Assembly (NCBI RefSeq): GCF_000296815.2
Contig: NZ_CAIT01000006.1
Coordinates: 62,001 to 126,000 of the forward strand
DNA: 64,000 bases
Direction: 5' to 3'
Source: Fibrisoma limi BUZ 3
Lineage (GTDB): Bacteria; Bacteroidota; Bacteroidia; Cytophagales; Spirosomataceae
Positions 1 through 8,988 of the stretch are shown in pieces. The position numbers were made by a program, and so were the translations under genes. The first letter of the stretch is position 1, and each line of letters starts with the position of its first letter. Below the pieces are notes generated by a model. It made no database searches and was not told the DNA's origin. It saw nothing but the letters and a program-made list of their open reading frames with translations.

Positions 1-1
1 A

Positions 2-2563
2 ACCGCCGATGGAACGCTTTGGATGGGCATGTTCAACAACGGACTCTGGGCTTATGACCTACGTACTCGCCGAACGCAACACTATCAGGCCAGCAACCAA
101 CGGGGTAGCCTGTCTGAAAACCACATTCTGACGTTGTTCGAAGATTCGAAGAAGCGGCTCTGGATTGGCACGAATGGGGGAGGGCTGAATCAATTTGACC
201 CTAAAACCGGCCGGTTTATCGTCTACACAACGGAGCACGGTCTGGCTAACAATACGGTTAAAGGTATTCTGGAAGACGACCATGGTAACCTGTGGATGGC
301 AACCAACGACGGCCTTTCCAAACTGGAAATCAATCGGCGGCAGTTTACTACGTATACGGTGCACGACGGCCTGCCGAGCCGTGAATTTCTGGTTGGGGCC
401 TGCTACAAAAGCCCCGACGGCCATATGTATTTTGGAACGATGGATGGCCTGGCCTACTTTCACCCGGACAGTATTGAGTCCAGCCGCGAAGCACTGCCCA
501 TTTACCTGACGGGCCTGCGGCTGTTTAATCGACCCGTTACGGTGGGGGTGGCCGATTCGCCACTTCAACGACCCGTAGTGGAAACGGATGTGCTGACGTT
601 GCGACATGACCAGTCGGTTTTCACCATCGATTTCCTGGCGTTGAACCTACAGAATGCGCCCAACCTGCAATACGCCTACCGAATCGATGCGTTTGACCCG
701 GACTGGAACTACGTGGGCACGCAACGCTCCGCTACCTACACCAATCTGGATCCCGGCGAGTACGTTTTCAGGGTGAAAGCGGCTAATGGAGCCGGCCCCT
801 GGACCGAGGCTACCACAACGTTGACAATCCGGATTTTGCCGCCCTGGTATCGGACCTGGTGGGCATATACCCTGTATGCGCTGATCCTATTCGCGACCTT
901 GTTGGCCTGGCGTCGGCTCATAAAAATCAGGGAGCGGTTTCGCAGTGATCTGCGGCTAAAAACCCTGGAAGCTGAAACCATGCGGGAGGTCGACCGGGTA
1001 AAAACCAGTTTCTTTACCAACATATCGCATGAATTTCGAACGCCATTAACGCTGATCATCAGTCCGCTGGAGAAACTGCTCACCGATCCGGCTCCGGAAG
1101 ATTCCAGAACCCTTCGCCAGCAGCACGGCCTTATGCATCGCAACGCCCAGCGGCTCCTGCGGCTCATCAACCAACTGCTCGATCTGGCCAAGCTTGAAGC
1201 TGGCCATCTGCAACCGGGCTACAGCCGTAACACCTTGCCCGATTTTATGAGCCGGCTTGTTGCATCGTTTGACTTTACGGCCCAGCAACACGCCATCGAT
1301 CTGACGTTTACCGCCGACTTCCCGAACGTACCGGTCTGGTATGACCCCGACCTGCTTGAAAAAACGCTGTCGAACCTGATTTCCAACGCACTGAAATTTA
1401 CGCCTGATGGGGGACAGGTTTCTGTTACGTTGCATGAACCGGAGCCGACTCTGGCGCGAATTACAGTGCAGGATTCGGGTATAGGTATGAGTCCTGATCA
1501 CCTTACTCATATTTTCGATCGATTCTATCAGGTTGATGATAAGTCGCAGAGCAAGACCGTCGGGACGGGCATTGGCCTGGCGTTGACAAAAGAACTGATT
1601 GAACTGGTAGGAGGGGCGATCGAGGTAGAAAGCGAGCCAGGACGAGGTAGTACGTTCGTCATTACATTGCCGGTCGGTGAGCCGAAACAGGGGGCAACGC
1701 GCGTACCGTCTGGTAATCAACTAAGTTTGCCAAAGGACGCTATACTGACTCAGGAAATTACGAGAACGGGCTCCCCACCGGCAATCAGTATCCGGCGCGA
1801 CCTGCTGCTAATTGTTGAAGATAACGACGAACTTCGGTCCTACATGTCGGAACTGTTTGCCACTCAATACGAGGTACTGGAAGCTGTTGATGGGCAGGAT
1901 GGCTGGGAGAAAGCTCAGACAACAAACCCTGCGCTGATTATCAGTGATCTGATGATGCCCCGGCTGAACGGAATCGAGTTATGTCGTTTGGTGAAAAGCC
2001 ATAACCAGACCAGCCACATTCCTTTTATTCTGCTGACGGCCCGGCAGAACACGGACAGTCAGCTCGATGGCTATGGAGCCGGGGCAGATGACTACGTTAG
2101 CAAACCGTTTAACGCGCACCTGCTCCAAAGTCGCGTCCAGAATCTGCTACGTACCCGCGAGAAATTGCGGGAACGTTTTAGCCGCGTGATCACCGTACAA
2201 CCCTCAGAACTCACTGTTACGTCGGCTGATGATCAGTTCCTGACGAAGGCCTTGCAAGTTATCGAACAGCAACTGGCCAACCCTGATTTCGGTATTAACG
2301 AACTGATCGACGCGATGAACATGAGCGAAACGCTGCTGTATCGGAAGCTGAAATCCCTGACCGGCTTGTCGGGAAACGAGTTCATCCGGTCGATTCGGCT
2401 CAAGCGGGCGGCTCAGTGGTTACAGAGCGAAGCCGATCTGACCGTTTCGGAAGTAGCCTATCGCGTTGGTTTCCGTGATCCGGCGTATTTCACCCGCTGT
2501 TTTACCAAAGAGTTCGGTCGTAGTCCTAAACAGTTTGCGGCTGCTTCTGCCTCTTCCGTTTAA
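2..2563 (+). CDS. Hybrid two-component system (HTCS) sensor/regulator, 5' truncated
   Basis: The frame is open from base 2, so the true start lies upstream of the window. Numbering from the Met at base 23, it shows Reg_prop beta-propeller blades (LWIGTNGGG near residue 46, LWMATNDG near 90), a Y_Y_Y domain (about 200-270) and one membrane helix (about 275-295). These are followed by a HisKA domain with phospho-acceptor H336 in ISHEFRTPLT, an HATPase domain (NLISNALKFT, DSGIGM), a receiver with acceptor D642 (ISDLMMP) and a C-terminal AraC-type HTH (about 740-840). This is the one-protein HTCS design of Bacteroidota: a periplasmic propeller senses a ligand, often a glycan breakdown product, and the cytoplasmic AraC domain controls nearby genes. 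Its ligand and targets cannot be read here. It converges on the next gene, and the two stop codons overlap in the TTAA at 2560-2563. Confidence 0.93.
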   Translation, partial: TADGTLWMGMFNNGLWAYDLRTRRTQHYQASNQRGSLSENHILTLFEDSKKRLWIGTNGGGLNQFDPKTGRFIVYTTEHGLANNTVKGILEDDHGNLWMATNDGLSKLEINRRQFTTYTVHDGLPSREFLVGACYKSPDGHMYFGTMDGLAYFHPDSIESSREALPIYLTGLRLFNRPVTVGVADSPLQRPVVETDVLTLRHDQSVFTIDFLALNLQNAPNLQYAYRIDAFDPDWNYVGTQRSATYTNLDPGEYVFRVKAANGAGPWTEATTTLTIRILPPWYRTWWAYTLYALILFATLLAWRRLIKIRERFRSDLRLKTLEAETMREVDRVKTSFFTNISHEFRTPLTLIISPLEKLLTDPAPEDSRTLRQQHGLMHRNAQRLLRLINQLLDLAKLEAGHLQPGYSRNTLPDFMSRLVASFDFTAQQHAIDLTFTADFPNVPVWYDPDLLEKTLSNLISNALKFTPDGGQVSVTLHEPEPTLARITVQDSGIGMSPDHLTHIFDRFYQVDDKSQSKTVGTGIGLALTKELIELVGGAIEVESEPGRGSTFVITLPVGEPKQGATRVPSGNQLSLPKDAILTQEITRTGSPPAISIRRDLLLIVEDNDELRSYMSELFATQYEVLEAVDGQDGWEKAQTTNPALIISDLMMPRLNGIELCRLVKSHNQTSHIPFILLTARQNTDSQLDGYGAGADDYVSKPFNAHLLQSRVQNLLRTREKLRERFSRVITVQPSELTVTSADDQFLTKALQVIEQQLANPDFGINELIDAMNMSETLLYRKLKSLTGLSGNEFIRSIRLKRAAQWLQSEADLTVSEVAYRVGFRDPAYFTRCFTKEFGRSPKQFAAASASSV

Positions 2564-2997
2564 GCGCAGGCACTATAAGGAGACGGCTGGTTGTAACGCC
2601 TGAGTACGTCGAGGATGCGAATGCGGTTATATCGTTGCAAAAATATTGGATAGATATTAACGGTGAGATTAAGCCACGTTAAGAACACCCAGTCAACGAG
2701 GGTCAGTGGCTTGTTGATAAGAACAGCCAAAAGTACAAAACCGATAGCACCGCCGACATGCCGCCACTCGTAACGTCGGGTCTGTCGTTCATACTCATAC
2801 AACACCTGAAAGCGGCCCTGTTCACCAATAACGATCTGTTTGCTAGCCCGCCATTGTCTAACTAAATCACCAGTGGTGGGAACGTATCGCTTAAAGATTC
2901 TCATACCGATAAACTCATAGATTATCCGCTGCCCAACTAGCTCAAACCGTCTGGGCTTTAGATACCGACAGGCCAAAAATTGACCAATAGCAGCCAT
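2560..2997 (-). CDS. Small membrane protein resembling CrtO-type (glycosyl-diaponeurosporenoate) acyltransferases
   Basis: About 145 residues. The frame is open back to 3078, but that longer start would run through the terminator at 3030-3059, so the Met at 2997 (MAAIGQF) is preferred. There are one or two hydrophobic segments (about 85-125), and the C-terminal motif PIFLQRYNRIRILDVLRR resembles the IIIVQRYNRPRL-type ending of the staphylococcal carotenoid acyltransferase CrtO family; the central aromatic and basic region is also similar. In that family the enzyme attaches a fatty acyl chain to a glycosylated carotenoid at the membrane. No carotenoid genes are adjacent (a desaturase-like flavoprotein lies far away at 59.3 kb), so the substrate may be another glycolipid. 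The resemblance is from memory and modest. Confidence 0.5.
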   Translation of the reverse strand: MAAIGQFLACRYLKPRRFELVGQRIIYEFIGMRIFKRYVPTTGDLVRQWRASKQIVIGEQGRFQVLYEYERQTRRYEWRHVGGAIGFVLLAVLINKPLTLVDWVFLTWLNLTVNIYPIFLQRYNRIRILDVLRRYNQPSPYSACA

Positions 2998-3029
2998 AGA
3001 AGGGGTGTGAGGTTCAGGGGTGGTTAAGA

Positions 3030-3059
3030 CCAAAAAGCCCTCGCAGAGAGGGCTTTTGG
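3030..3059 (-). terminator. Rho-independent terminator after the WecA-like gene
   Basis: A GC-rich hairpin whose arms are CCAAAAAGCCCTC and its near-complement GAGGGCTTTTGG, with a short loop. It lies about 20 bases beyond the stop of the minus-strand gene at 3081. Its presence argues against the longer start of the following small gene. Confidence 0.75.
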
Positions 3060-3080
3060 TAATGGAAACCGATAGCAATT

Positions 3081-4289
3081 CTACAGGTAATCGATGATTC
3101 GGCGGCCACCGATCACCGTCTGGAATTCCCGGCGCATAACAGCCATGCGACGGCGGGGGTGCGTACTGATGTAGATAACCCGCATTTTCAGCAGGAAGCT
3201 CGACAGCATGTACAGCATGAAAAGGACACCCAGGATCATCAGTGATTCAGTATTGGAAATGTTGCGGTGCAGCGCAAAGAATAGAATTGTATTCAACAGC
3301 GACGTACCGCACAGCACTGCCGTAGCCGCAATGTGCGACAGGCCGTTGTCCAGCAGGATATGGTGCATATGGTTCCGGTCGGCTGAGAAAGGCGAACGAC
3401 CCGCCAGAATCCTGACAAGGAAGACCCGAAGCGTATCAAAAATCGGTACGATCAGGATCACAATGGCGATGATGGGCGCATTGAAGAACGACGTCGGATC
3501 GAAGCGATACGACGCATTCAACGCAACAAACCGCACAGCAAAGAACGACAGCATGAAGCCGATGATCAGCGAGCCGGTATTGCCCATAAAGATCTTGCTC
3601 GTCTTCGAAAAGTTGAACCGCAGAAAACCAATCAGGGCACCCGCCAGCGTGAAGGCCAGGCAGGCCATGGCAAAGTGATTAGTCAGCAAAAACCACGCGC
3701 CGAACGTAGCGCTGGCAATGGTAGCAATGCCCCCGGCCAGCCCATCAATGCCATCAATGAGGTTCATGGCATTGGTTACGGCAATGAAAATGAAGCAGGT
3801 CAGGAGTACGCTGATCAGGTCTTCAACATGGTGAAAGCCCAGAATGCCGTACAGGTAATCGACTTTGAGGTCACCGAAAAAGATCAGAATCAGGGCAGGC
3901 AGCACCTGAAACAGAATCTTTTTATTAGGGTCGATGCCAACAAGATCATCTTTAATACCAATGAAAAACAGGATCGTCATGCCGACAATTGACAGATTCG
4001 TCCGGTATACGTCGGTCTGGTCAATGCTCGGACGCAGGAAGTAGGCAATCAGTACGGCTGCAAAAATAGCAATACCGCCGAAGGTCGGTGTGGGTACTTT
4101 ATGAGCCCGCCGGTCGCCCGGCTTTTCCATCAGCGACTTCAGTTCAGAAATCTTGATGACTACCGGTATGGATACGACCGCAACAAAACAGGCGACCAGA
4201 AACGAGAGTATGCATTGGTACAAGCCCAGCATAAAGAGGTCGTCTTCGAGTTTATGTTGCAAAAAGGCAATCAGTAAATTGAAGTTCAT
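3081..4289 (-). CDS. WecA/TagO-like undecaprenyl-phosphate sugar-1-phosphate transferase
   Basis: 402 residues, polytopic (about 10-11 membrane helices), of the MraY/WecA (glycosyltransferase 4 PNPT) family. These enzymes move a sugar-1-phosphate, typically GlcNAc-1-P, from a UDP-sugar to undecaprenyl phosphate at the inner membrane. Family motifs are clear: KPGDRRAHKVPTPTFGGIAI near the N-terminus, GIKDDLVGIDP, the catalytic NLIDGIDGLAGG, FMGNTGSLIIGF, and a WecA-type histidine motif in DRNHMHHILL, which MraY lacks. The start is ATG. It is the only initiating enzyme seen in the locus, so it probably primes the lipid carrier for the glycosyltransferases upstream on the same strand. It is separated from the GT2 gene at 4423 by 133 bases. 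Confidence 0.9.
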   Translation of the reverse strand: MNFNLLIAFLQHKLEDDLFMLGLYQCILSFLVACFVAVVSIPVVIKISELKSLMEKPGDRRAHKVPTPTFGGIAIFAAVLIAYFLRPSIDQTDVYRTNLSIVGMTILFFIGIKDDLVGIDPNKKILFQVLPALILIFFGDLKVDYLYGILGFHHVEDLISVLLTCFIFIAVTNAMNLIDGIDGLAGGIATIASATFGAWFLLTNHFAMACLAFTLAGALIGFLRFNFSKTSKIFMGNTGSLIIGFMLSFFAVRFVALNASYRFDPTSFFNAPIIAIVILIVPIFDTLRVFLVRILAGRSPFSADRNHMHHILLDNGLSHIAATAVLCGTSLLNTILFFALHRNISNTESLMILGVLFMLYMLSSFLLKMRVIYISTHPRRRMAVMRREFQTVIGGRRIIDYL

Positions 4290-4422
4290 ATAATTTGCTG
4301 TCTTGGCTACTTAAACGTTGCGGTAGGTCTATCGTTGGAATAAAAGCTTGTAAAAATCCAATCTTTCTCTAGAAACACAAGCGAAATCTGATTGACCGGT
4401 TTGGTGAATTTAAGTAGATTGA

Positions 4423-5187
4423 CTATGTAGGTATAGGTGGCTTACGCAGGTATTGGTTAATTTTGCGCAACGGTTTCAACCAGAGTGTAAAGAAATAAGG
4501 CTGTATTCCGTTCAATTTCCAGGCTAGTCGATCCTCCCGATTAGCCCGGAGCCGGTTGCCGAGGCTACTGTTACTGATACCTCCAGCACGCATGACAATC
4601 GTCACTTCGTCCATATACGCCAGTTTGAGCTTGTGCTTGTGAATGAACCGCAGCATCAGTTCATAATCGGCCGCGCTTTTCATGTCGAGCCGGAACAAGC
4701 CATACTGCTCATACGCCCAGCGTTTTGCGAAAAAAGACAGATGCCCTGGCATCCATCCCCACAGAAAATCGCCCTCCCGGTACCAGCCCGACCGCCAGTA
4801 GCGCTTCAACTGACTGGGGTCATCGCGGTCAACGTACAGCATGTCGCCATACACGCCATCGCTTCCGGTTCGCTTAAACGTCGCGACCATGTTCTCGATG
4901 ACACGGTTATGGTGGTAAAAATCGTCGGCGTTCAGCAGACCCACCACCTCGCCGGTAGCCAGCCGAATTCCTTTGTTCATCGCGTCGTACAACCCTTTGT
5001 CGGATTCGGAAACGAATTTGGCAACCCGCGATCCGTACGACCGCACAATGTCGACGGTGCCATCCGTCGACTGTCCGTCAACGATAATGTATTCAATGTC
5101 GGGATGCGTTTGGCCCAGCACCGATTCGATGCAGTCCCGAATGTGTTCAGCGCCGTTGAAGACGACCGTAATGATGGATACTTTCAC
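4423..5187 (-). CDS. Family 2 glycosyltransferase
   Basis: 254 residues with a GT-A fold of the WcaA-like GT2 type: MKVSIITVVFNGAEHI at the N-terminus, nucleotide-binding VDGQSTDGT, and the metal-binding LLNADDF (a DXD variant, ADD). SESDKGLYDAMNKGI and GWMPGHLSFF are typical of colanic acid or capsule GT2 enzymes that use PGHLSFF-type acceptor loops. The protein is cytoplasmic or membrane-associated and transfers one sugar to the lipid-linked glycan; donor and acceptor cannot be read. The start is GTG at 5187; no better in-frame ATG precedes the fold. Confidence 0.9.
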   Translation of the reverse strand: MKVSIITVVFNGAEHIRDCIESVLGQTHPDIEYIIVDGQSTDGTVDIVRSYGSRVAKFVSESDKGLYDAMNKGIRLATGEVVGLLNADDFYHHNRVIENMVATFKRTGSDGVYGDMLYVDRDDPSQLKRYWRSGWYREGDFLWGWMPGHLSFFAKRWAYEQYGLFRLDMKSAADYELMLRFIHKHKLKLAYMDEVTIVMRAGGISNSSLGNRLRANREDRLAWKLNGIQPYFFTLWLKPLRKINQYLRKPPIPT

Positions 5188-5281
5188 GTACGTTGATAAA
5201 ACAGCCGTCGCCTGTTATTCGAATGAGTTTTTACATTCTCATCGCTTAACAACAAAAATTTCGGCTGATACCTGGTTCAGT

Positions 5282-5851
5282 TCATATTGTTCTAATCTCG
5301 CGTCTGCGGACCCATACCGCCGGGTTGCCCTGGTAAATTCCGTAGGCTTCCAGCGGGCGGGTTGCTACCGATCCCACTGCCAGCACCGCGTGCGAATGGC
5401 ACCGGATGCCCGGACACACCACCGATTGTGCACCGATCCAGACGCCCTCGTCGAGCGTAATGGGACGGGTTGTCAGGTCGAACGTCGGTAGCCGGTAATC
5501 GTGGTTGCCGGTGAGCAGCATCGCTCCCTGCGACAGGCAGACATTATCGCCGATGGTTATCTGGCTGAGGTTATCAATCCAGACCTTCTCACCAATCCAG
5601 ACGTAATTCCCGACCTCAAGTAACCAGGGATACTTAATATTTACCGCCGGCTTAATCATTACGCCTTTGCCAACCTTAGCCCCGAACAACCGCAGGATGA
5701 ACACCTTAATGGCTACCGGAATCGGTAAATAGTTGTTTAGAAAAACCGTGTTGGTCAAAAACCAGAGCAGCACTTTCCAGCGTGGTCCGGGATTGTACCA
5801 ACTGTTGTTAAAGCGCGACAGGTCGGTCCGGCCGACCGCTGTTCCCGCCAT
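5282..5851 (-). CDS. WcaF-like hexapeptide-repeat O-acetyltransferase
   Basis: About 189 residues. The left-handed beta-helix region (about 70-175) carries hexapeptide repeats such as VGNYVWIGEKVWIDNL and IGDNVCLSQGAML. GNHDYRLPTFDL and DEGVWIGAQSVVCPGI are hallmark WcaF/NodL-type sequences with the catalytic His in GNHDY. The family acetylates a sugar of an exopolysaccharide from acetyl-CoA. The frame is open to 5953, but the Met at 5851 (MAGTAVGRTDLSRFNN) has an AGGAG six bases upstream and gives the normal family N-terminus (TDLSRFNNSWYNPG). It overlaps the 3' end of the GT2 gene upstream by 44 bases, implying translational coupling. Confidence 0.85.
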   Translation of the reverse strand: MAGTAVGRTDLSRFNNSWYNPGPRWKVLLWFLTNTVFLNNYLPIPVAIKVFILRLFGAKVGKGVMIKPAVNIKYPWLLEVGNYVWIGEKVWIDNLSQITIGDNVCLSQGAMLLTGNHDYRLPTFDLTTRPITLDEGVWIGAQSVVCPGIRCHSHAVLAVGSVATRPLEAYGIYQGNPAVWVRRREIRTI

Positions 5852-6788
5852 CGACGGCTCCTGAGGCAGCGGCTCGTTCCCGGCTGGGACGAAGGTCTTT
5901 GCCATATTCTGTTTGAAAAAAATCAATGATTGCCTGCTTGTCGCGCCCGGCATGAAAGTACACCTCCATCAGCTTGGCGTCGACCAGGAAACGGTACCAC
6001 AAGCCCTGCAAAAAGTGCCAGACCAGCCCTTTTTGCCCATCCAGAAACCCTAGCCGAACAATGTATCGATATAAAAAATACAAAAATGGTCGGGTGAACA
6101 ACGGCAGCGACGCGTATTGTATTTTGAAGAAACGGGTACGTTGCTCCTGCGAGCCGAACAGCTTGGGTTCAACGCGTTCCGTATCATCAAAATTATACTT
6201 GATATTCAACAGATCAATTACTTCGCGGATGGCATAATTGTTATGTTTTTGTGTCCACCACGTTAAGTTGTTAAGGTTGTGATCAACCAGATCGTGCTGA
6301 AAGTTAATGGGTTGCCCTTTTACGAGTTTGATGTGCTCGTCCATCCAGGTCTCCTCGCAAATCCCCTGATCCCGGCGCCAGAGCCGCATCAGCCAGATCG
6401 GGTAGTACGTTCCGTGTTTGATCCAGCGGTTGAAAAAAAGCACCCGGCGCTTCACGTACACGCCCGATACGTGGTCGGGCAGGGTGGGCAGCCGTCGGTT
6501 TATTTCTTGAGCCAGTTCCGGCAGCACGTATTCGTCGGCGTCCATACGCATCAGCCAGCTGGTTTTAAACGGCGTATGCGTAATGCCAAAATTGAACTGC
6601 GTAGCGTAATTGACCCAGGGATTCTGTACCACAACGGCCCCCAATGAACGGGCAATCTCAACGGTTCGGTCCGTGGAAAAAGAGTCAACAATGAAAATCT
6701 TGTCCGTAAAGGGGTGCAGACTTTGCACACACCGGGCAATGTGTTTTTCTTCGTTGTACGTCAGAATAATGACTGATACGTCGGTCAT
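5808..6788 (-). CDS. Family 2 glycosyltransferase (WaaE/KdtX-like)
   Basis: 326 residues with an N-terminal GT-A domain: MTDVSVIILTYNEEKHIARC, IVDSFSTDRT, and the metal-binding MRMDADEY. GVYVKRRVLFFNRWIKHG and YPIWLMRLWRR are typical of the WaaE-like GT2 subgroup seen in Bacteroidota polysaccharide loci. A C-terminal hydrophobic patch (about 240-270, RPFLYFLYRYIVRLGFLDG) probably associates with the membrane. The last 25 residues (arginine-, alanine- and glycine-rich) are low-complexity and overlap the start of the acetyltransferase gene. It is the first gene of a minus-strand group whose upstream region (6789-6922) is divergent with the esterase gene. Confidence 0.9.
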   Translation of the reverse strand: MTDVSVIILTYNEEKHIARCVQSLHPFTDKIFIVDSFSTDRTVEIARSLGAVVVQNPWVNYATQFNFGITHTPFKTSWLMRMDADEYVLPELAQEINRRLPTLPDHVSGVYVKRRVLFFNRWIKHGTYYPIWLMRLWRRDQGICEETWMDEHIKLVKGQPINFQHDLVDHNLNNLTWWTQKHNNYAIREVIDLLNIKYNFDDTERVEPKLFGSQEQRTRFFKIQYASLPLFTRPFLYFLYRYIVRLGFLDGQKGLVWHFLQGLWYRFLVDAKLMEVYFHAGRDKQAIIDFFQTEYGKDLRPSRERAAASGAVDGGNSGRPDRPVAL

Positions 6789-6818
6789 GCCCTGTTAACT
6801 ACGTTTCCCGAATTGCTT

Positions 6819-6826
6819 TATATTTG
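6819..6826 (+). promoter_or_regulatory. Possible Bacteroidota -7 promoter element
   Basis: TATATTTG matches the Bacteroidota -7 consensus TAnnTTTG and sits about 97 bases before the ATG at 6923. A good TTG at the expected -33 distance is not evident, so support is partial. Confidence 0.35.
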
Positions 6827-6922
6827 CTTAGTTGTCACCAGAACGCAGTTAGGCAACGGGAAACACTGCACGTCTTGATATTTACTGCAATACTATTACT
6901 TTTTTTATACGAACGAAAGCCA

Positions 6923-8920
6923 ATGAAGCTACTTTACGCAAGTGTCTTATTGTTTTTATTCAATTTTCCAGCGAAAGGCCAGGTAACGTTCGAGAACTTG
7001 CCCAAAGACCTGCAGCTCTATCCACGCAACGCGGCCAATCAGGCCGAGGTGATCGTAAACGGAAAAGTAACCGCTACGGGCTTTCAGAAAATTGGAATGC
7101 AGGTATTCCGGGAGGGTGCGCTGTCTGCCGTGGTAAGCCAGACGCTGTCGCCAACAGCCACCAACGTTGACTTCCGGCTGCCGACCACCATCAAGGCCGA
7201 GCGGGCGCAGTATGGGTTCAAAGTATTTTTGTACAAAGGCACCGATTCGACGCTGGTGGCCGAGCGGAACCGGGTTGTGTGTGGGGATGTGATCCTGCTG
7301 CACGGTCAGTCGAATGCCCTGGCGCTGGCGGGGCTGGATGAGGCTTATAGCTTTAATTTTGATGATACGTATCTGCGGAACTGTACCTATCCCTACGGTT
7401 CGCTGAATATTCCGGGCGAGATGATGTGGTACTCTGCCAAAAATCCGTACGCCAGTGTGGGTGGTTTTGGTCTTACGCTGCAAAAGCTGATCCTGGATAC
7501 CTACGGCATTCCGACCTGCATCATCAGCGAAGCCATTGGCGGCACGGGCATCGACGTACTGACGTTCCGCAACCCGGCCAATCACGCTGATCTTCAAACG
7601 GCCTATGGGCGGCTATTGTACCGGGCGCGTTGGGCCGGAGCGGAGAAACAGATTAAAGCTATCATCTGGAAGCAGGGCGAAAACGAAGCCGGGAATAAGC
7701 CAGACAATTACCCCGCCCTGTTTAAAACGTTCTACGATCAGCTTCGCGAGGATTACAACGATGCTAAAATTTACGTCGGGCAGATCAACATCCTGGCCGA
7801 TCGGGTCGATGCTGCGGCCGGGCTCCGGGATTTTCAGCGCCGGACGGGTCAATTGTTCAGGAACGTAGAAGCGGTGGCGACTGTCGGCACCATGAACATG
7901 GGAAACGACGGCATTCATTTCGGCGTAAAAGGGCATCAGCAACTGGCATTTGAGCAGTTCCGTCTGCTGGCGAGGGATGTGTATGGATCGGCAGACACGG
8001 CACAGGTCAGCTCGCCGGACATCAAAAAGGTGTTTTACAACGCCCGGAAAGATTCCATCACGCTGGTTTTCAATGAAGGTATGCAGATGATCTGGCCGCA
8101 GGATACGGCGTTTTATAACTTCGCGACCAAAACGAAGGTCTACAGCCGCAGCCTGAAGGATTACGTGTATCTGGACGGGAAAGCCGGCGACGTAACGGGC
8201 GGTGTTGCCTCCGGAAATCGGATACTCATAGGCCTAAAACAACCTTCGTCGGCCAAAGCCATTCGGTACCTGCCGGCTTACTTCTCGGATCAGTATTCAA
8301 ACTTTTACGACGGCCCAACGCTACGAAACACGCGGGGTATGCGGGCACTGACGTTCGATAATGTAGCCATTGCCGACCTGATTTCGGCTGTGTCGACGCT
8401 GGCTGCCAAACCCATTTCTGAAAAGCAGATCCAGCTCAACTGGACGGCCCCGGCTGGGGCACAGCGGATTGTGCTGGAGCGCTCCAACGGATCACCAAAT
8501 TCGTTTACAACCATCGCTACCCTGAGCGGGACAACGGCTACCTACGCCGATGCGAACCTGCCTGATCCGCTGGGAACGTACTACTACCGGCTGCGGGCGT
8601 TCAGCGACGTATCGGAATCGCCTTACAGCAACGTAATCAGCGCGCGGCCGCTGGTGCTTGGTGTAGAACCGATTGCGCCGGTGGTACGACTGTATCCCAA
8701 CCCGCTGGCTGCCGACCGGACGCTCCGGATTGAAGCTGACCAGACAACGTTTACCAGCCTGACTATCCGCGACGAACTGGGCCGGGCGGTAAAGGTCTGG
8801 AACGGTCGGGTGGCCAACTCGCTGACTGTCAGTCTTGATGAGCTGGAGGCTGGCTTCTATATCGCCGATTTGCAAACCAGCGATCAGCGGACGCTTCGCC
8901 GGAAGGTAGTGGTTCGATAA
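6923..8920 (+). CDS. Secreted SASA-type carbohydrate esterase with type IX secretion tail
   Basis: About 665 residues. The Met at 6923 begins a clear signal peptide (MKLLYASVLLFLFNFPAKGQ); the frame is open further upstream but that part reads as leader DNA. An SGNH/SASA (sialate O-acetylesterase-like) domain follows: GDVILLHGQSN with nucleophile Ser130, WKQGENEA, and the catalytic D329-x-x-H332 in NDGIHF. A fibronectin-III-like stretch (about 505-575) precedes a C-terminal Por-secretion domain (LYPNPLAADRTLRIEA to the terminal VVVR), so the protein is probably exported through T9SS to the surface. The family removes O-acetyl groups from sugars. Within a polysaccharide locus, trimming of the organism's own O-acetylated glycan is a plausible role (inference). 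It opens a three-gene plus-strand island. Confidence 0.85.
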   Translation: MKLLYASVLLFLFNFPAKGQVTFENLPKDLQLYPRNAANQAEVIVNGKVTATGFQKIGMQVFREGALSAVVSQTLSPTATNVDFRLPTTIKAERAQYGFKVFLYKGTDSTLVAERNRVVCGDVILLHGQSNALALAGLDEAYSFNFDDTYLRNCTYPYGSLNIPGEMMWYSAKNPYASVGGFGLTLQKLILDTYGIPTCIISEAIGGTGIDVLTFRNPANHADLQTAYGRLLYRARWAGAEKQIKAIIWKQGENEAGNKPDNYPALFKTFYDQLREDYNDAKIYVGQINILADRVDAAAGLRDFQRRTGQLFRNVEAVATVGTMNMGNDGIHFGVKGHQQLAFEQFRLLARDVYGSADTAQVSSPDIKKVFYNARKDSITLVFNEGMQMIWPQDTAFYNFATKTKVYSRSLKDYVYLDGKAGDVTGGVASGNRILIGLKQPSSAKAIRYLPAYFSDQYSNFYDGPTLRNTRGMRALTFDNVAIADLISAVSTLAAKPISEKQIQLNWTAPAGAQRIVLERSNGSPNSFTTIATLSGTTATYADANLPDPLGTYYYRLRAFSDVSESPYSNVISARPLVLGVEPIAPVVRLYPNPLAADRTLRIEADQTTFTSLTIRDELGRAVKVWNGRVANSLTVSLDELEAGFYIADLQTSDQRTLRRKVVVR

Positions 8921-8988
8921 GAAACAAGGCTTGGCATTGCGCAGGACTTTGTAATTTTACGGCGCAACCAGTCTCATCTACCACGTTT

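Noticed and set aside
1046-1720. Long minus-strand frame (about 224 codons) opposite the HTCS kinase domain
   Set aside because: Shadow of a clearly coding plus-strand domain; no motif or signal.
2997-3078. Longer N-terminus for the CrtO-like gene
   Set aside because: It would be translated through a strong terminator hairpin and lacks family resemblance.
5808-5953. Possible frameshift joining the GT2 and WcaF-like genes
   Set aside because: Both proteins are complete by family motifs; a start at 5851 with AGGAG upstream explains the overlap.
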